NCBI RefSeq assembly: GCF_003265705.1 | Contig: NW_020312859.1 | Location: 6,581,091 to 6,645,090 of the forward strand | DNA length: 64,000 nt | DNA from: Callorhinus ursinus | Taxonomy: Eukaryota > Chordata > Mammalia > Carnivora > Otariidae | Reading direction: 5' to 3' | Part shown: positions 11,989 through 21,597 of the stretch, piece after piece | Layout of the letters: each line of letters starts with the position of its first letter | How positions within the stretch are numbered: position 1 is the first letter of the stretch | Notes under the pieces: generated by a model | Database searches by the model: none | What the model saw: only the letters and a program-made list of their open reading frames with translations | Told to the model about the DNA's origin: nothing | Translations under genes and position numbers: made by a program

Positions 11989-12884
11989 TTAGAGGACCGC
12001 TTTCAATATTTCTTGGAGGGCTGGTTTCGTGTTTGCAAATTCCTTTAGTTTTTGTTTGTTCTGGAAGCTTTTTATCTCTCCTTCTATTTTCAATGACAGC
12101 CTAGCTGGATATAGTATTCTTGGCTGCATATTTTTCTCGTTTAGTGCTCTGAAGATATCTTGCCAGTCCTTTCTGGCCTGCCAGGTCTCTGTGGAAAGGT
12201 CTGTTGCCAATCTAATATTTTTACCATTGTAGGTTACATATCTCTTCTCCCGAGCTGCTTTCAGGATTTTCTCTTTGTCTCTGAGACTCGTAAGGTTTAC
12301 TATTAGATGTTGGGGTGTTGACCTATTTTTATTGATTTTGAGAGGGGTTCTCTGTGCCTCCTGGATTTTGATGCCTGTTTCCTTCCTCACATTAGGGAAG
12401 TTCTCTGCTATTATTTGCTCCAATAGACCTGCTGCCCCTCTCTCTCTTTCTTCTTCTTCTGGGATCTCAATTATTCTAATGTTGTTTCGTCTTATCGTAT
12501 CACTTATCTCTCGAATTCTGCCCTCGCGATCCTGTAGTTGTTTCTCCCTCTTTTTCTCAGCCTCTTTATTTTCCATCATTTGGTCTTCTATATCGCTGAT
12601 TCTCTCTTCTGCCTCATTTATCCTAGCATTTAGTGCCCCCATTTTTGATTGCACCTCATTCATAGCCTTTTTGATTTCGACTTGGTTAGATTTTAGTTCT
12701 TTTATTTCTCCAGAAAGGTTTCTCTAATAACTTCCACGCTTTTTTCAAGCCCAGTTAGTATCTTTAATGTCATAATTCTGAACTCTAGGTCCGACATCGT
12801 AATAATGTCCGTATTGAGTAGGTCCCTGGCTGACGGCACTACCTCTTGTTCTTTTTGCTGAGGTGATTTTTTTCATCTTGTCAT
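11989..12884 (-). pseudogene. L1-B ORF1 (RNA-binding chaperone), disabled
   Basis: Homologous to L1-C ORF1 (298 codons). The ATG is at 12884-12882. Codon 4 is TGA (12875-12873), where L1-C has CGA, a typical CpG decay. A 1-nt deletion near 12718 (ACC instead of ACCC) shifts the frame. The remaining open part, 12663-11989 (224 codons), starts inside the coiled coil (ARINEAEERISDIEDQM) and runs through the RRM-like domain and the C-terminal domain to the natural stop. ORF1p normally coats L1 RNA as a trimer. The 81-nt gap to ORF2 is intact. Confidence 0.94.
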
Positions 12885-14687
12885 TTTGTGCAGAGGAGAA
12901 TAGATGAATGAGAGAACAAAATGCTAACAGGTTTACAAGGTCCGCAGCAAATATACTGTATACAAATCAGAAAAGACCTGAAACCAGGGGAAAAGAAAGG
13001 GAAAGAAAGAAAAAAGAAAGAGAAAAAAAAAAGGAAAAAACATAAAAACAAAAACAGAACAATACAAAAAAAGCAGAATGTGATCAAATATGATCAGGCT
13101 AGTGCATAGATCAGTGCCACACACTAGATTTTGGCGTATTTTGGTCTGTTAGAAAAAAGTGCCTCCTAAAATTTTAAAGGAAGAAAGACATATATGTACA
13201 AAATAAGGGTTGATACAATGAAGGGATAGAAGATGACTGTAAATATGAAAATTATAAAAGATTTTATAAAAGGACTTGATAAGATAAGAAGTTGTTTGAA
13301 AAAAGAAAGAAGAAAAAAAAAAGAAAAAAGGGAGAGAATGTGATCAGGCAGGAGACTAGAACAGAGCCATACACTAGTGATTTAGGGTATATTTTTATCT
13401 GTTAGAAGAAACTGTATCTCAAAATTTTAAGGAGAGAACAACTTATATATATATGCCAAAAATAAGGGTAACTAATATGAAGGGATAAAATATGACTCTA
13501 AAAATGAAAAATAAAAAATGTTTTTTTTTTTAAAAAGAGATTGATAAGATGTTGGTTGAAAAAGTGAAAAAGAAAAAAAAAACAGTTAACAAAAATTAAC
13601 TTTGATGAACTAATGAATCATGGTAAAAAAAAAGCCATGAATTCTATGTGCAGTATTCCCCTAGCGCTGGAGTTCTCCATTCTCCTTGATCAGTAAACTT
13701 GGTCTTGGCTTGCTGGCTGTTCGTGCTGATCTTCTGGGGGAGGGGCCTGTTGTTGTGGTTTCCAAATGTCTTTGCCAGAGGCTGAATTGCCCCGCCCTTG
13801 TCGGTCTGAGCTAAGAAAGCCGCTCGGTTTGCTCTCAGGAGCTTTTGCTCCCTGCAAGCTCTCGGTACAGCTTTGGAGGACCATGGCAAAAATGGTGGCC
13901 TCCCAATCTCCACCCGGAGGAGCTGAGAACTCGGGGCCCCGCTCCTCAGTGTGTCCCCAGAGAAAAGCAGTCACTCCCTTGTCGCCGGTCTCCAGCCGCA
14001 CTCCGTGCTCACCCAGCCTGTGACCGAGCGTTGCTATCTCTGGCACCCGACCCCGTGTGGAGTCTCCAAACCCAGCAGATCCCTGCGGTGCGCTCCCGCA
14101 CCACTCCTCCCAGGGGAGAGAGGGGAGTCTTGCCGGATCTGCCGCTTGTTGGGTCCCTGCTGCAGGAGCAGTGGTCCGACGGGGCCGCGGATCACAGTTT
14201 ATGGCAACCCCAAGCTGAGAGCCCGCGCCTCAGCTCTGTCTCTGCAGCCGGCTTCCCCGCTCCAATACCTGGGAGCCCTGGCGCACTCAGGCTCCCCCGG
14301 TCTTTCTGTGACCCCGAGGGTCCTGAGACCACACTGTCCCGCGAGGGTCCCACCCCCCGCTTAGCCACTGCAGCGACGTCCCTCAGCTGAATCGACTTCT
14401 AAAAGTTCCGATTTTGTGCTCCGCGGCTCTAGCACTTGTCAGAAGCGGCCAGCCGAGGCCCCTCCCCCGCCGTCTATCCTCCCAAATATCGCCTCAGATT
14501 CACTTCTCCGCACGTCCTACCTTCCAGTAAGTGGTCGCTTCTCTGTTCAGAGAGTTGTTGCTACTCTCCTCTTTGATCTCCTGTTGAATTCGTAGGTGTT
14601 CAGAATGGTTTGATCCCTATTCAGCTGAATTCCTGAGACCAGACGAAATCTAGGTCTCCTACTCCTCCGCCATCTTGCTCCGCCCCC
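12885..14687 (-). promoter_or_regulatory. L1-B 5' UTR with internal promoter and YY1-type site
   Basis: 1.8 kb leader. The first bases, read on the minus strand, are GGCGGAGCAAGATGGCGG, which contains the CAAGATGGCGG core used by YY1 in the human L1 promoter (positional analogy). The first kilobase is CpG-rich (about 13660-14680). The ORF1-proximal part (12890-13640) is AT-rich with long purine runs on the plus strand. Antisense open frames 13951-14364 and 13845-14390 lie in the CpG-rich part. Confidence 0.85.
13951..14364 (+). other. Antisense open frame in the L1-B 5' UTR
   Basis: A 137-codon frame on the strand opposite to L1-B, in the same phase as the long antisense frame of L1-C and with a clearly related product (shared HPTPCGVSKPSRSL and GPTGPRITVYGNP segments). 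The overlapping 13845-14390 frame is also open. No domain recognised. It could be an ORF0-like peptide or only the by-product of stop-poor GC-rich DNA. Confidence 0.3.
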
Positions 14688-14702
14688 CCAAAAAGAAGTC
14701 TT
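14688..14702. repeat. Target-site duplication, right copy (L1-B)
   Basis: CCAAAAAGAAGTCTT, identical to 7831-7845. The old L1 resumes directly after it. Confidence 0.93.
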
Positions 14703-15530
14703 AATAATTTAAAAATATTTAGATCATACAGAGTAGACCAAAATGGAATTAAGTTAAAATATGATGCTTGTAGAATCCCCAAATATTTGTAGACTAAACA
14801 AGACACTTCTAAAAAAAATCCATGAACAAATGACAAAATCAAAAAAGAAATTAGATTGTATTTCAAACAATGACATTGAAAACACAACATAACAAAATTT
14901 TTGGAATGCCACTAACTAAGGCAGCATTGAGGGGAAAATTTATAGGATTAAATGCCTTTATTAGAAAATAAGAAAGATCTGCAATCAATACCTCAATATT
15001 CAATTTAAGAGAATGGAAAGAGAAGAGCAAATTGAACTTTCTGTAAGTAGAAAAAAAGGAATAAAGATTACTGCAATAATAAACAAAATAGAACATAGGA
15101 AAAAAATAGAGAGAAATCATTAAAGCCAAACCTTAGTTCTTAGACAAGATCAATAAAATTGATAAACCTCTAGCTGGAATAGTTAGAAAAAAATGTCAAT
15201 GACTCCTATTAACAATATTAAAAAATATACAGAGGTGATAGAGGAGTCTACTGATATTAAACGGTTGATAAAGAAATATAAACAACTCTATATGAGTAAA
15301 TGTGACAGCTTAAATGAAATGTACAAATTCTTTGGAAGACATATTAACAAAGCTCATTCTTGAGGAAATAGATACCCCAAATATCACTACATCTAGTAAA
15401 TTTATTGAATTTGTAGTTAAAAGCCTTCTTACAAGGAAACTCCAGGCCAAGATAGTTTTCCTGGTAAATATCTTCAAATATTTGGGAAAGAAATAATACA
15501 AGTACTATGCAAACTCTTGTATAAAATTTA

Positions 15531-15627
15531 AAAGAAGGGAATATTTCACATCAAAAACTAATGATGTAATGTATGGTGATTAACATAACAATAAAAAATA
15601 TTAAAAAAAAAAAGAAGGGAATATTTC
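15531..15627 (+). mobile_element. 63-bp, extremely 5'-truncated L1 insertion with 17-bp target-site duplications
   Basis: AAAGAAGGGAATATTTC occurs at 15531-15547 and again at 15611-15627. Between them, 15548-15610 carries the last ~45 bases of the young L1 3' end (AACTAATGATGTAATGTATG, then TTAACATAACAATAAAAAAT), followed by a short A tail. This matches the end of L1-C at 41669-41702 almost base for base. The insertion disrupts the ancient L1. Confidence 0.93.
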
Positions 15628-15960
15628 TGGACTTTCTGTGAACCAGTATTACCCTGATACAAGAAAACTATGATAAATGAAAACGATAAACTGATATCTC
15701 TCATGAACATGGATACAAAAACTCCGGACAGAAAAACATTTGAAAAGAAGAAGCCAAATTGGTTTTATTTACAACCAACATGACTGTCTATGTCAAAAAC
15801 CCAGTGAATCTACAAAAGACTTCTAGAACTAATAAGTGACTTTAGCAAGGTTGTAGGAAACAAGTACAGTATGCCAAAATCAATTATATTCCCCTATACT
15901 AGAAACAAATAGAAATGGAAATTAAATGAAACAATATAATTCATAATAGCATCATAGAAG

Positions 15961-16279
15961 TTGAGTAGGTACCAGAATCCCTGTCCTTTATCACAATGGA
16001 GGGATCACACCGTTTGCCCATTCAGACATATGTACGCCCCACACACATTTATAGAGTACTCGCCATGTGCTGGATTAGAGACATGGAAAACTGAGTATCT
16101 GCTTTTGGTAACTAAAGGGGATTGCCTTCAGGAAAGGAACATGAGGTTCACTTCTGTCTTGGCCTGTTGTTTTTGCAATGTCAAACAGATTTAGCCAAAT
16201 TGTAGTTGAGGAAATTATATTGTCAGCAAAAATAAGTAGGTATAGAAAAATAGCATGCCTTTGTCATTTTAGCAGCAAC
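15961..16279. other. No gene or recognised repeat
   Basis: Roughly 320 bases of ordinary non-coding sequence between the old L1 and a MIR. Only a short frame of 77 codons is present, with no protein signature. Confidence 0.4.
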
Positions 16280-16520
16280 AATAATACTTGTAGCATCTAA
16301 TATTTATTGAGCACTGATCATAATTGGGGGACTGTGCTGTTTCACTGTCTTGGGTCATCCTCAATACTTACTCCATGAGAAGGAAGGACTATTGTTATAC
16401 CCATTTTCCAGATGAAGAAACAGAGGCTTTTAGCAGTTGAGTGACGTGCTTGAGGTTACAGAGCTAATAACGGTGAATGTGGATTCAGGCTCCAACCTGT
16501 CTTGTAGCAAAGTCCCAAAT
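16280..16520 (-). mobile_element. MIR SINE
   Basis: Strong MIR minus-strand signature: 'tatttattgagcactgatcat', 'ttgttatacccattttccagatgaagaaacagaggcttttagcagttgagtgacgtgcttgaggttacagagctaat', then 'gattcaggctcca'. Confidence 0.9.
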
Positions 16521-17449
16521 CTAATTTACCCTGAATCATGGTAACAACTGATTCCACAATTAGGGGATGGGGAAAGGCTTAATTTCATCCTTTTAAAGAG
16601 TGTACTATTTGTGACAAAACCCAGGTGAGGTCTGAATGTTTGGGAATGTCATAGGGACATAGTTTTATCATGGGCTCCCAGAGAATCCCATGGGTTAATA
16701 ATCTTCCATTTGTGGTACTTTGGAACATTTGGGGAGTAAGTCACTCTGTGAACATAAAACTAATCATTGCATATCTGAAAGCTCTCTGGAAAAAGTTAAA
16801 CAGTTCAACACACCGCTTTCACTTTAAGTGCATTCAGCATTTTCCCTCCTCAGAAATGACTTGTAAGTTTGTGCTTTTAATTATTATCATTCTCCCCTAA
16901 AATTACAGGCAAAGCACTCAGTGATATTTGAAACATCAATTACTGGCCTGCAGCCCTCTGCTACTGTTTCTTTGCCTGCTGCCAGGGCTGCAAATCCATT
17001 TTCTGCATTTCTTTCAGATTTTCTGAACAAAATTATGGAAAATCGCTGTTGGCACATGGCATTTTTCCACAATGGTCAGAGTTATTGAATTGTGCCGTTA
17101 TGCGCTACTTCAAGACGGCATTCCAACTTAAAATGCCAGCCTTAAAACTATCAGAACATTTTCTCCAATCTGGGCTTCATAAATTTTCCACAGGAAGAGG
17201 CAATGAAATCTGTCCTGGCTTTGCCTGAAGTTCCTACTGAGTGTAACTACACGCTAGTAATGGTCAGGTTGTTGATTTTAAGTCCTCTGTTCTTCAGGCT
17301 TTCTTTCTGTCTTCCCATCACAATTGTTCATAATGTGTCATGTTGAGGCAGGGGACTACCTTTAATCAGGGTCGGCTGTCACCGTCACCAGGACTCTCCA
17401 AGTCTCCATGAAAGAGAGCGACCTATTGGCAGCCATTTTGAATGCGTCT
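16521..17449. other. Unassigned block, candidate conserved non-coding DNA at 16880-17250
   Basis: No repeat, exon or RNA gene recognised. The 16880-17250 part lacks low-complexity tracts and has a balanced composition. That is the texture of conserved regulatory DNA, but conservation cannot be seen from one sequence. Confidence 0.35.
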
Positions 17450-18290
17450 TCTCTCAGGACCTCAGTCTATGTGTAACGTTCCAAAGGCACCTCAGACTCA
17501 AAATTCCCACCTCCACTCCTTCTGTATTCTCCATTGTGGCCTCAGACACATATAGGAAATCTAGAAATTATTTTCAACTACTTTCTCTGTCATAAGGTCG
17601 TTCTGTCACTAAAGTCTGTCAATTTTGCTTCCAATGTCTCTCTCACATCAACTTCTTTACTATTGTTGATCTTTCTTTGCTATTTTTTCCAACTAGCTCC
17701 TGGCTGATATTTTGCCAGCTAGTCTTTTCCTTCTCCGGTGTATCCTCCCTATTGCTGTCCAATGGGCTATTTTAAGAATATGTTTATTACTTTATGCAAC
17801 AATTCTTGAGCACCTACCTTGTACCAGACACTATAGCAGACACTAGGGAAATGGATGTAGTGAGAATATGACTCCAAACTCTAAATGTTATTGACCACTG
17901 TTATTCTACTGCTTAGAAAGTGTTAATGGACCTCCCCTGGGGAATAGTCACAAAGCTTTAATATAACTGGTCTTCAGGAACAATGATGATCTGGTTCCAA
18001 TACATCTCTCTGGTCACAGATCCCCATTTCTTTCAAAGCACCCTACCTTTCAGCTGTACTCATCTATTCCCTAAAAAGGCAGAACATTTCCCAACTCCAG
18101 ACCTTTACCATACTGACCCATTGCCACTCGGCACCCATGTTTCACAGCTTAGCAAATGACGACTCAGTTTTTAAGACCTGACTCAAATCCCACCCTTCTA
18201 CAAAACCTTTCCATTTTCCCCCTCTATCTCCCAGATCATCTGCATTCTCATTGCACTGCATCCATATCTCTGAAACTTTAACACTGTGTA
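17450..18290 (+). mobile_element. L2 LINE remnants (mostly plus strand)
   Basis: Landmarks of the L2 3' half appear in order, for example 'gtctgtcaattttgcttccaatgtctc', 'tcctccctattgctgtccaatgggctattttaa', 'gatgatctggttcc' and 'gacctgactcaaatcccacccttctac'. A short minus-strand L2 piece ('cttgagcacctaccttgtaccagacac', 17770-17880) interrupts it. Highly diverged, boundaries approximate. Confidence 0.55.
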
Positions 18291-18299
18291 GAAAAGTTG

Positions 18300-18770
18300 G
18301 GTAATATAGGATGGCAACAAAGAGCATGAGCTTTGGTGTCAGATGGGTCCAAGTTTTGTTTTTGACTAGTTGTGAAGTCTTTTTCAAGTTGCTTATCCTA
18401 TTCAAGACTCAGTTTCTCCATCTGTAAATTGGGGACATGATTCTGTAGTGTAGTTGTTAATACTATTTAATGAGTTCATTTCTTATTTTTTTAAGATTTT
18501 ATTCATTTATTTGACAGAGGGAGAGAGAGAGCAGGAGATCACAAGCAGGGGGAGCAGCAGAGGGAAAGGGAGAAGCGGTTCCCTGCTGAACAAGGAGCCC
18601 AATGTAGGGCTCAATCCAAGGACCCTGGGATATGACCTGAGCCAAAGGCAGACATTTAACCGACTGAGCCACCCAGGCGCCCCTTATGAGTTAATTTCTA
18701 TAAAGTGTCTATCTTAGAGTATGTGCTAAATTATTATTAGTATTATTGCCATTGTCATTGTTATTACTGG
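18300..18770 (+). mobile_element. MIR SINE split by a CanSINE
   Basis: The MIR runs 18300-18467 ('gagcatgagctttggtgtcagatgggtcc', 'cagtttctccatctgtaaattggggacatg') and continues after the CanSINE at 18700-18770 ('ctataaagtgtctatcttagagtatgtgctaa'). The order and phase of MIR landmarks are kept across the insertion. Confidence 0.8.
18484..18683 (-). mobile_element. CanSINE (SINEC), copy 2, inserted in a MIR
   Basis: Minus-strand CanSINE: the head GGGGCGCCTGGGTGGCTCAG is at 18664-18683 and the A tail (poly T here) at 18486-18493. Flanks are TAATGAGTTCATTTCT (18468-18483) and TTATGAGTTAATTTCT (18684-18699), a 16-bp target-site duplication with two differences. Confidence 0.95.
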
Positions 18771-18779
18771 AGAATAGCT

Positions 18780-18945
18780 TACCTCATGTTATTCCAAATA
18801 TTTTTGTGCCTCTTTCTCCTAGAGACTGCACACTCTCATCATACAGGGACAATATCTTTTTCATCTCTGTTTATCCAGTGCCTGGGAGAAGCTCTACTTA
18901 TAGTAGGTGCTCAATGAATGTTTGCCAAAAGAACAAATGAATCTT
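18780..18945 (+). mobile_element. L2 LINE 3' end
   Basis: Ends with the typical L2 3' string: 'ccagtgcctgggagaagctctacttatagtaggtgctcaatgaatgtttgccaaaagaacaaatga'. Confidence 0.75.
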
Positions 18946-19841
18946 CATCTGGAAATCCACAGAGACTTCAAACAACATATAAGGAAGACAAAACTTTCAG
19001 CTTCCATTAAAGCATTCAACATGTCTAGAATAGTGCCTAGCATGGACAATTGCTAAAATAATAAGTAAATTATATTACAGTTTAAGTTAATTCAGCCAAG
19101 CGCATTGATGAGTCCCTCATTCAAGTATGTGTAAGGATTATAAATATGAATTTCTGCAGGGGTTGAGACATTGGATTAAATTGTTTAAGTCAGAGGTTCC
19201 CTGAGTATCCATAAAAAAGGCCTCATCTTGAGCACACTTTTTTTCCAGGTTATGTATTCAGGAAACTAAACTATAGGCCACTCATTTAAACTTATCTCTT
19301 GGCACATGCTGGCTGGAAGATAGGAGGAGCACAGAGAAGTTGTGTGTTCTATCTCATTCCAGAAAGGCCTATAGTTGATTTAGGTTTGTTTTGAGATCCA
19401 GAGTAAAATATGATTCCCACATTCCATAAAAAATCACTCCAATCATATGCTCTATATGCTCTTCATCTTACCTCATCAAAGGTTAGCCCCAAACTCTGCA
19501 TTCCTAATAACAGGCTGGTGGTACAACCAAGTACTTTTTCATTTCTCTGATTGGTCTGCACATACAATGCTATTATTTTTGGAACCCAGTGTGTACTAAT
19601 TATGCCTTCTTACAGTACTCTGCTGTAGGTACACGTCGTCTTCCACTGAGGGTACCAGCTCAGGACCAGGCCCATCCTGGACACATCCTCCCAATGTTTT
19701 AGAAAGAAACTCTTCAGTGTTGTAAGCAGCTAGAATACAAGGTTTTATCAGAATCAAAAAAAAAAAAAAAAAGGAAAGATGGGTCCATTTGGTCTCTGAT
19801 ATACATATAGGGAAGACAAAACGACTAGTTTCTCCTAAAGT
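18946..19841. other. No gene or recognised repeat
   Basis: About 900 bases of AT-rich non-coding sequence. The only regular element is a 17-nt A run near 19757-19773, which could be the tail of a decayed retrotransposon whose body I cannot identify. Confidence 0.4.
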
Positions 19842-19856
19842 ACATAAAGTTCTTGG

Positions 19857-20058
19857 GCGCCTGGGTGGCTCAGTTAGTTAAGCGACTGCCTTCGGCTCAG
19901 GTCATGATCCTGGAGTCCCGGGATCGAGTCCCACATCGGGCTCCCTGCTCAGCGGGGAGTCTGCTTCTCCCTCTGACCCTCTTCCCTCTCGTGCTCTCTA
20001 TCTCTCATTCTCTCTCTCTCAAATAAATAAATAAAATCTTTAAAAAAAAAAAAAAAGG
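19857..20058 (+). mobile_element. CanSINE (SINEC), copy 3, best preserved
   Basis: Begins GGGCGCCTGGGTGGCTCAG, followed by B-box-like GATCGAGTCCC, 'gctccctgctcagcggggagtctgcttctccctctg', a CT tract, AAATAAATAAATAAA and about 15 A. Exact 15-bp target-site duplication ACATAAAGTTCTTGG at 19842-19856 and 20059-20073. Low divergence from the expected arctoid consensus implies relative youth. Confidence 0.97.
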
Positions 20059-20073
20059 ACATAAAGTTCTTGG

Positions 20074-20532
20074 AACAGTGTCCAACAGTTAGAAGCTACC
20101 AGAGTGAGCCTGCCTTTGGCCGCGAGAGAGCATTGAGAGCCCCACAATCTTGTCCACATCCAGGCCTCCGTGGACGCTGCCTTCTGTGCCTGGTGTCAAG
20201 ACCCCTGCTGACTTGGACTGCTGTTCCTACTGCCCTTATATATACACATAGCTTTGCTTGAGATTTTCAACCTCTCCATCCTTGAATTTTTCTTTCTTTC
20301 TTCTTCTTCTTCTTTTTTTTAAAAATTTTTGAATAAAGATAACATTTAAACATTGCCATGCTAGGTGGGAGACCGAAATGAGATTTTTTTTTTATAAAAT
20401 AGCCTAGTGTGCTACAATTTTAGTCATTCATTATTATAAAAATAATTCTTGACTCTTCTATGGATCAGGCCATTTGTTAGGTATCAGTGACAGTTTGCAG
20501 ACATAGGCCCAGTGCTTTATTATATTCTAGAA
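20074..20532. other. No gene recognised; pyrimidine-rich tract 20285-20322
   Basis: A (TTTC)n/(TTC)n/T run is the only regular element. A short frame (20070-20261) has no protein signature. Confidence 0.4.
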
Positions 20533-20753
20533 CAGGGGTTGGCAAACTTTTTCTGCAAAGTACTGTATAGTAAATATGTCAGGCTTTGCAGGTCATGTGG
20601 TCTTTGCCTCAGCTACTCACCTCTGCTGTTGGAATGCAAATGCAGCCATGACACATGTAAATGAGTGAGTATGGCTGTGTTGCAATAAAACTTTATTGAC
20701 AAAATAAGTGGAGGGCTAGAATTGTTCTATGGGCCACAGTTTGCCAAGCCTTG
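20533..20753. mobile_element. hAT-like non-autonomous DNA transposon, copy 1
   Basis: Terminal inverted repeats CAGGGGTTGGCAAAC (20533-20547) and GTTTGCCAAGCCTTG (20739-20753) bound a body containing 'ttctgcaaagtactgtatagtaaat', 'aggctttgcaggtcatg' and 'caataaaactttattgac'. I recognise this as a widespread mammalian DNA element but do not recall its name with certainty. A second, more decayed copy is at 58190-58396. Confidence 0.75.
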
Positions 20754-21291
20754 TTTTCATGGGATAAACCAAAGACAACTAAGCAAACATACTCATAAGT
20801 GAAAGGCACCCGGTGATTGTATAACTAAGGATGTTCACACGGGTTGAGATCTGAAAGCCTTGCAGGGCTAGAAAAAAGAGATAGAAAGGAATATGACAGG
20901 CCATGGAGGTGGAGGTATGGGCAGGAAGTGGACATGCAGGACCCTGAGGCTATGGAAAACTTCTGATAACTGTTCATGCCTTTCCTTCCCCCTCTCCCTC
21001 CATCTGCAGGAGGATGTGGACCTGCTCTCAGAAACTCATAAAAGGGAAATGTCCATAATCACTCTACCATGGCCTCATGAAAGTCCTGAGAGCAGCTGAA
21101 TGGGGTTACACCCTTTTCCTGCCCCTCATGACTGGTAAGAGGAAAATCAAGTCTTAGAGAAAGTCAAGTCTGGTTTTAGTGTTTCCCTCTGGAGTCTTGG
21201 GCCTTAGGAGTCCCACTGCCCTTCCCCGGGGTTCTTTCTTGGCTCCTGGCTGTAACCTTAGGACATCTACCTCCTGGAATGGAGGATTTAG

Positions 21292-21293
<2 letters not shown>
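20754..21293. other. No gene or recognised repeat
   Basis: 540 bases of ordinary non-coding sequence. The 68-codon frame at 20893-21099 has no signature and no supporting context. Confidence 0.4.
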
Positions 21294-21327
<34 letters not shown>

Positions 21328-21354
21328 GAGAGAGAGAGAGTCAGAGTCAGAGTC
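21294..21354. repeat. (GT)15 microsatellite with (AG)n and (TCAGAG)n
   Basis: Pure GT from 21294 to 21323, then TAAA, an AG run to 21340 and two to three copies of TCAGAG. Probably length-polymorphic. Confidence 0.95.
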
Positions 21355-21597
21355 ATTAGGGTAGGAACGGGGATCTGGCATCTGAGCCTAAAATAGTTTT
21401 TAGTCCCAACAACATTGGTTAGTTTGCATGGTTAACTCCATCAAACTGAAGATGAATACACTGAAGAAAGCCAGTAGGATACATACCTTTGTTGAGAGAG
21501 TAACTTTTCATGCAGTTGCACCTTGTACACATTGCACGGACAGATGTTGATGTTGAGTAAAACACGCATGTGCTAAGCCATCGATACTGTCTTCTGA

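Larger units (their letters stand above)
7846..14687 (-). mobile_element. L1-B: near full-length carnivore LINE-1 inserted in an older L1
   Basis: Complete L1 architecture on the minus strand: 5' UTR (14687-12885), ORF1 (12884-11989), an 81-nt spacer, ORF2 (11907-8290), 3' UTR (8289-7846) ending ...TAACATAACAATAAAAAA. Length is about 6.84 kb, close to L1-C (7.05 kb). Flanking 15-bp target-site duplications show one retrotransposition event. The A tail is only about 6 nt. ORF1 and ORF2 are both disabled, so the copy is not autonomous. Confidence 0.97.
6605..15960 (+). mobile_element. Ancient LINE-1 (L1M-type), interrupted by L1-B and by a micro L1 insertion
   Basis: 6605-7225 matches the 3' end of an old L1 ORF1 and the inter-ORF region (for example 'tactcagtgaaaacaatctttt' and 'ggatccacacaaagaatgaagggcat'). 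From about 7226 the ORF2 endonuclease N-terminus follows, with 'cctcaatcaaaaggcagagattgtcagattggattaa'. The element stops at 7830 and resumes at 14703-15960 with ORF2 reverse-transcriptase-side sequence such as 'gcagcattgaggggaaaatttatagg' and 'ataaaattgataaacctctagctgg'. Many stops and indels make it non-coding. It has an internal deletion and no visible 3' UTR. Confidence 0.85.

Noticed and set aside
12881..13124. Several minus and plus frames encoding Phe/Lys-rich peptides (also 36262-36447)
   Set aside because: Translations of purine or pyrimidine runs in the L1 5' UTR; low-complexity artefacts.
19857..20058. tRNA gene, because of the A-box and B-box
   Set aside because: The boxes belong to the tRNA-derived CanSINE head. 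The body has a CT tract and A tail, and no cloverleaf or CCA-end context.
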